Source: Desulfobulbus sp. (GTDB lineage: Bacteria; Desulfobacterota; Desulfobulbia; Desulfobulbales; Desulfobulbaceae). Taken from it: a stretch of 64,000 nt of DNA. The notes beneath the pieces were generated by a model that saw nothing but the letters and a program-made list of their open reading frames with translations, did no database searches and had not been told where the DNA came from. Below are positions 60,359-64,000 of this stretch, one piece after another. Within the stretch, counting starts at the first letter, position 1, and each line of letters starts with the position of its first letter. The DNA is taken from the NCBI GenBank assembly GCA_009780825.1, contig WQZH01000003.1:78900-142899 (forward strand), given 5' to 3'. The translations under genes and the position numbers were made by a program.

Positions 60359-61024
60359 GTGTATCCTCTGACTCTCAATATTGGTCAACGGTTGTGCGTG
60401 GTCGTTGGCGGAGGAAGGGTGGCTGAACGCAAGATCCGGGGTATCCTGGCGGCCGCTGGTCGGGTCAGGCTGGTCAGCCCGGCCGTGACGCCGAGTTTGA
60501 CCACCCTCGCCGATTATCAGGCCATCGAATGGTGGTGTAAGCCGTACAGCCGGCCGGACCTCGACGGAGCATTTCTGGTTTTTGCCGCCACGGATAATGC
60601 CGAGGTGCAACAGGCCGTGCATCGCGATGCCCAGGCAGCCGGTCTGCTGGTCAATGTCGCCGATAACCCTGGATGGTGTGATTTTCAGATTCCGGCAACC
60701 ATCCGGCGCGGCGATCTGAGCATCAGTGTCGCCACCGGCGGCAAAAGTCCCGCCGTGGCCGCCATGGTCAAGCGGCGGCTTGATCAACTCGTTGGCGAAG
60801 AGTACGGTTGGCTCACCGCGCTTGCGGCCCTGTTGCGCGAACAGATATTGGCCGAGGGACTCGACTCCGAACGGATGAGGATGTTGTTTCAGCAACTTCT
60901 GCACGACGATATTGTCGATTGGCTCAGGGACCGGCGATGGTGCGCCATCCGTCAGCATGTGGAGCAGATACTCGGTCGTCCGGTACATTTCGATCCAGAG
61001 TCGCTGATCAAGGAGAATCCATGA
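60359..61024 (+). CDS. Precorrin-2 dehydrogenase / sirohydrochlorin ferrochelatase (Met8/CysG-N type)
   Basis: A 221-aa enzyme. The NAD site CVVVGGGRVAERKI (about 13-26) and the core NVADNPGWCDFQIPA carry the catalytic Asp. It makes sirohydrochlorin from precorrin-2 and may insert iron, giving siroheme, the cofactor of dissimilatory sulfite reductase. The start is GTG 60359 and the stop overlaps the CcsB-like gene. It is fused to no methyltransferase, unlike CysG. Confidence 0.9.
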   Translation: MYPLTLNIGQRLCVVVGGGRVAERKIRGILAAAGRVRLVSPAVTPSLTTLADYQAIEWWCKPYSRPDLDGAFLVFAATDNAEVQQAVHRDAQAAGLLVNVADNPGWCDFQIPATIRRGDLSISVATGGKSPAVAAMVKRRLDQLVGEEYGWLTALAALLREQILAEGLDSERMRMLFQQLLHDDIVDWLRDRRWCAIRQHVEQILGRPVHFDPESLIKENP

Positions 61025-61839
61025 GTTTCCTGCTGTTTCAGAGTTGCGTCGTGGTGTATCTGTTGGCCACGGCGGCCTATCTGGTTTTCTTCCTGACTCA
61101 AAAAAATACGCTCCGCCAGACCGGGAGAGTGATTTTTTTGGCCGCTTTTTTTCTGCATACCGCCAGCCTCATCGCCAGAGCCATCGAAACCGGTCAGACT
61201 CCGCTGACCAGCCACCACGAGGCGATTTCGTTTTTCGGATGGTCGCTGGGGTGCTGCTATCTGTCGTTTTGCTGGCGGTATGCGGTGAAGAATCTGGGTG
61301 CCTTTGTCAGTCCGCTCGTATTCGCGCTGATGCTGGTGGCGGCTTTTTCCTCGCGCAGCATGGTGTCATTGTCTCCAGCCCTGCAATCCTGGTGGTTTCC
61401 TGTTCATGCCCTGATCACCCTGCTGGCCGACGGGTTTCTTGCCCTTTCCTGTATCGGCAGCATCATGTATCTGCTGCAGGAACGTGAAATCAAGAAAAAA
61501 CGCTTTGGCCTCTTCTATTCGCGTCTGCCTTCCCTGGAGATCTTGGATAAGCTGAACCATCATTGTCTGAGTATGGGATTTCCTCTGTTTACCCTGGGGT
61601 TGATCGCGGGCTCATTGTGGGCCAAACAGGTCTGGGGCGCTTATTGGCAGTGGGATCCCAAGGAAACGTGGTCATTGATCACCTGGTTTTTGTACGCCGC
61701 AACAGTCCACCAGCGATTCACGGTCGGTTGGCGAGGACGGAGGGTGGCTATACTCAGCATTGTGGCCTTCTTGTCGGTCCTGTTTACCCTCTGGGGTGTT
61801 TCTTTCCTGCTGGAAGGAGTCCATAGCTATGCCTCATGA
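61021..61839 (+). CDS. CcsB/HemX-like cytochrome c assembly protein
   Basis: A 272-aa protein with about eight membrane helices. The haem-handling WWD-like motif WGAYWQWDPKETW and conserved His in LTSHHEA are present. Members act in cytochrome c maturation (CcsA/CcsB system) or stabilise HemA as HemX. The genes on both sides argue for a haem role. ATG 61021 overlaps the previous stop, and the end overlaps hemA by 11 bases. Confidence 0.88.
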   Translation: MSFLLFQSCVVVYLLATAAYLVFFLTQKNTLRQTGRVIFLAAFFLHTASLIARAIETGQTPLTSHHEAISFFGWSLGCCYLSFCWRYAVKNLGAFVSPLVFALMLVAAFSSRSMVSLSPALQSWWFPVHALITLLADGFLALSCIGSIMYLLQEREIKKKRFGLFYSRLPSLEILDKLNHHCLSMGFPLFTLGLIAGSLWAKQVWGAYWQWDPKETWSLITWFLYAATVHQRFTVGWRGRRVAILSIVAFLSVLFTLWGVSFLLEGVHSYAS

Positions 61840-63124
61840 CGCCATCGTCCTGCTTGGCGTCAACCACAAAACGACGCCGCTGGCGGTCAGAGAAAAGCTG
61901 GCTTTTGCCGCCGGGTACGAAGAACCGCTCCGTGCCTTGGGACAGTTGGAAGAATTGCGGGAATATTATCTCCTTTCCACCTGCAACCGGGTGGAGGTGC
62001 TGTTCACCTGCCGAGATGTGGAGCAGGCCCAGCATCGGGTGCTGGATTTGATGTTTGGCCGGACCATTACGTCGCCTGAGATCAAGCAGCATGTCTACCG
62101 CCATGTCAATGCCGAGGCGGTGGAACACCTGTTTCTGGTGGCCGCCAGTCTGGATTCGATGATCGTGGGAGAGGCCCAGATTCTTGGTCAGTTAAAGGAG
62201 GCCTATCGGCACGCGACCAAGGCTGGATGCAGTGGCTTTATCCTCAACAAATTGTTGCATAAATCGTTCTCGGTCGCCAAGCGGGTACGGACGGAAACCA
62301 GGATCGGCGCCCATGCGGTTTCGATCAGCTATGCGGCGGTGGAGTTGGGCAAGAAGATTTTCGGCGATCTGGCTCGGAAAAAAGTTCTGCTCGTTGGGGC
62401 CGGCGAGATGGCGGAGCTGGCGGCCGAACACCTGGTGCGGCATGGAGTGGCCGAGGTGGTGGTCGCCAACCGGACCTTGCAGCGGGCAATCAACCTGGCC
62501 CGTTGCTATAACGGGCGGGCGATTGCTTTGGAGGAATTGCCCGATCAACTGCGACAGGTCGACATTATTATCAGCTCGACCGGTGCGCCTGGCCTGATTC
62601 TGCAGAAAGAGGATGTCCGCCCGGTCATGCGCGAACGGCGGAATCGGCCGCTTTTTTTTATCGACATTGCGGTGCCCCGCGACCTCGACCCTGCCATCAA
62701 CGACCTCGATAACGTTTTTTTGTATGATATCGATGACCTCCATAATGTCGTCGAAATGAATAAATCCGAACGGGACAAGGAGGCGGTCAAGGCGCAGCGG
62801 ATCATTGCCGAGGAAAAACTGAAATTCGGCAGGTGGCTGGCCAACATGGAATCGACTCCGACCATCGTGCAACTCCGCGCCATGGTCGAACATCAGGTCC
62901 AGGCGGAGGTAGAGAAAACCATGGGCCGTTTGGTCACGATGGATGAACAACAACGGCGAGGGCTGGAAAAGATGGTGGCCGCCATCACAGGCAAGGCCAT
63001 ATTCCCGGCCCTGCACTACCTCAAGGCCGACAACCACTGCATTGGCCTGCCTGAACGGATCAAGACCATCCGGGAATTGTATTTTCTCGACACCGTCGCC
63101 AACGACCAGGAGGAGGACGGGTGA
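61829..63124 (+). CDS. hemA: Glutamyl-tRNA reductase HemA
   Basis: A 431-aa enzyme, first step of C5 tetrapyrrole synthesis, reducing glutamyl-tRNA to glutamate-1-semialdehyde. The active Cys is Cys52 in STCNRVE; GVNHKTTP and SLDSMIVGEAQILGQ are intact; the NADPH domain has LVGAGEMAELAAEHL. ATG 61829 with AAGGAG eight bases away is preferred over the longer frame. It overlaps both neighbours. Confidence 0.96.
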   Translation: MPHDAIVLLGVNHKTTPLAVREKLAFAAGYEEPLRALGQLEELREYYLLSTCNRVEVLFTCRDVEQAQHRVLDLMFGRTITSPEIKQHVYRHVNAEAVEHLFLVAASLDSMIVGEAQILGQLKEAYRHATKAGCSGFILNKLLHKSFSVAKRVRTETRIGAHAVSISYAAVELGKKIFGDLARKKVLLVGAGEMAELAAEHLVRHGVAEVVVANRTLQRAINLARCYNGRAIALEELPDQLRQVDIIISSTGAPGLILQKEDVRPVMRERRNRPLFFIDIAVPRDLDPAINDLDNVFLYDIDDLHNVVEMNKSERDKEAVKAQRIIAEEKLKFGRWLANMESTPTIVQLRAMVEHQVQAEVEKTMGRLVTMDEQQRRGLEKMVAAITGKAIFPALHYLKADNHCIGLPERIKTIRELYFLDTVANDQEEDG

Positions 63125-63636
63125 GCAGCGGCGAGGAGCGGAGCGGCCTGATTGCGGATGAAGTGCTGCTTATCCGCCATTCCGGGGAGATCCCAGAGGT
63201 CGCCCTGTACGCCAGCCTGCATTTCCTCGGTGCAGACAACGAGGGGCCACGGCTGCAACTGACCACCGAGGAAACCAGCCACCTTGAACAAGCGGCCCTG
63301 GCCTGCTATCAAGAAATCATTCTGCGGGATCTTGATCTGCGCAATCGGGACCGAACGTTATTCCGGGGACTTCGCCGGGCACATCACAACTGGAACCGCT
63401 TCGTCCGTTTTTGTCACAAAACAGGGCGCTCATGCGGGGAATTTCGCCTGATTGCGGCAGAGGCCCTGGTGCAGTATCTGCGCATGGAACTGGCAGAGGT
63501 CCGTGCGGGAGAGCGCACGCCTTCGGTCAACTGTTCCGCGGCCACTGTGCGGGATCTTGCCCTGGCCATGGACATCGATCCGGCGGCTTTGCCCGACGGG
63601 TGGGATGGCTTGTGTGAACAAATGGATGATGCGTAG
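63121..63636 (+). CDS. Hypothetical protein, helical, coupled to hemA
   Basis: A 171-aa protein with GTG start overlapping the hemA stop. It appears soluble and mostly helical with no motif I recognise (LFRGLRRAHHNWNRFVRFCH is basic and aromatic). As fourth gene of a tight haem operon it may assist that pathway; this is context only. Confidence 0.65.
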   Translation: MSSGEERSGLIADEVLLIRHSGEIPEVALYASLHFLGADNEGPRLQLTTEETSHLEQAALACYQEIILRDLDLRNRDRTLFRGLRRAHHNWNRFVRFCHKTGRSCGEFRLIAAEALVQYLRMELAEVRAGERTPSVNCSAATVRDLALAMDIDPAALPDGWDGLCEQMDDA

Positions 63637-63946
63637 ATAGTGTTGTCAATAAATTGCAACGTTTTTAGATTGTTATAGTTCTTGAAGATTGTGAGTCGCT
63701 TGTGCCGCCAGCGTATCAAGGCCATGGCATTTCGGATCGTGTTTGGGCTTGGGCGTGTTTGGAACTGCTGCCGCTTGGGCGGAAGGGAACACAAGGGGAC
63801 CGCGCACGCAATACCGGCACCTGGTGGAAATGCCTTTCTGAAATTGAAGCAGTGGCCTGGCCTTGCCGCTTGGTACCCTAGGCACTGCAGTCACGAGATT
63901 GCAAAAATTAATTTTCCTGTCATACTCTACCCCTAAGGGGGTAAAT
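63637..63946. other. Intergenic region before the IS5-type element
   Basis: 310 bp without a supported gene. Open frames on both strands lack ribosome sites and motifs. It includes TTGTCA near 63643 and, at 63918-63952, an imperfect palindrome that overlaps the transposase start. Confidence 0.5.
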
Positions 63947-63952
63947 ATGACA
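63918..63952. repeat. Imperfect palindrome at the left edge of the IS5-type element
   Basis: TGTCATA at 63918-63924 mirrors TATGACA at 63946-63952; TACCCC and GGGGTA face each other in the middle around TAA. It may be the element's terminal region next to a TA or TAA target, or an operator. Confidence 0.4.
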
Positions 63953-64000
63953 ATTTCAGCACACCGACGACATGACATCTCTGATAAGGTTTGGGAAAGA
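63947..64000 (+). mobile_element. N-terminus of an IS5-family transposase, cut by the window end
   Basis: ATG 63947 opens a frame reading MTISAHRRHDISDKVWER to the window edge. RRHDISDxxW followed by E is the standard opening of IS5-type transposases with an N-terminal DUF4096-like domain. Only 18 codons are visible, so the subgroup and the element's left end cannot be fixed. Confidence 0.65.

Noticed and set aside
63673..63978. Overlapping open frames on both strands near the right end
   Set aside because: Neither has a ribosome site or motif; the plus-strand transposase start explains the end better.

Overview
The window reads as chromosome from a sulfate- or sulfur-reducing Desulfobacterota, most like a Desulfobulbaceae member. 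This is inferred from a DsrC with both C-terminal cysteines (45817-46137), an F-type ATPase operon with separate b and b' subunits, an oleABCD hydrocarbon cluster, and a G+C-rich background. Nearly all of it is housekeeping DNA in short, tightly overlapped operons. Three parts look accessory: the ole cluster at the left end, a strongly A+T-rich insert at about 38.3-39.9 kb, and the start of an IS5-type insertion sequence at the right end.

Layout. 1-5.9 kb: a truncated FabZ-like dehydratase, a FabI-like reductase and oleA-oleB-oleC-oleD (head-to-head condensation of fatty acyl chains to long-chain olefins). 6.1-6.7 kb: an orphan lipoprotein. 7.0-13.1 kb: atpF'-F-H-A-G-D-C with its terminator. 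13.2-19.5 kb (minus strand): a carboxymuconolactone-decarboxylase-like protein, a cell-wall amidase, and the overlapped set phosphoesterase-HIT-mutS. 19.7-21.2 kb: efp with its lysylating enzyme epmA. 21.3-25.7 kb: a PPP-type phosphatase divergent from an exopolysaccharide control set (Wzz-like protein, ExeA-like ATPase, tyrosine autokinase with a proline-rich repeat tail). 26-28.5 kb: carbonic anhydrase and a single ORF joining endonuclease III to exonuclease III. 28.5-32.3 kb (minus): lgt, mnmG and a methyltransferase. 32.5-37.4 kb: rpmH-rnpA-yidD-yidC-jag-mnmE. 37.5-42.7 kb (minus): a conserved unknown, the A+T-rich insert, cmoB, cmoA and galE. 42.9-52.6 kb: tautomerase, ligA, acylphosphatase, a zinc-ribbon-like protein, dsrC (minus), ppiD and a large SNF2 helicase. 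52.6-58.3 kb (minus): a GH17-GT2 glucan synthase-like protein, recO, a RodZ-like protein and a SurA-like isomerase. 58.7-63.6 kb: a TlpA-like thioredoxin, a small exported protein, a methyltransferase, and a tetrapyrrole/cytochrome set (precorrin-2 dehydrogenase, CcsB-like protein, hemA, an unknown). 63.9-64 kb: the N-terminus of an IS5-type transposase.

The most unusual item is a two-gene cassette at 38610-39919. One gene encodes a soluble-looking, minimal peptidoglycan glycosyltransferase (GT51) domain. The other encodes a nucleotidyltransferase-fold protein whose reading frame is broken by one base in an A-run. Composition, gene content and position set it apart from everything around it, and it may be an undescribed defence, toxin or envelope-modifying system. 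Second is the Nth-Xth fusion, which would put a base-excision glycosylase and its AP endonuclease in one polypeptide. Several genes bear on sulfur respiration: DsrC carries sulfite-derived sulfur, and the precorrin-2 dehydrogenase with HemA feeds the siroheme needed by sulfite reductase. mnmE, mnmG, cmoA and cmoB all modify the tRNA wobble uridine and lie within about 12 kb.
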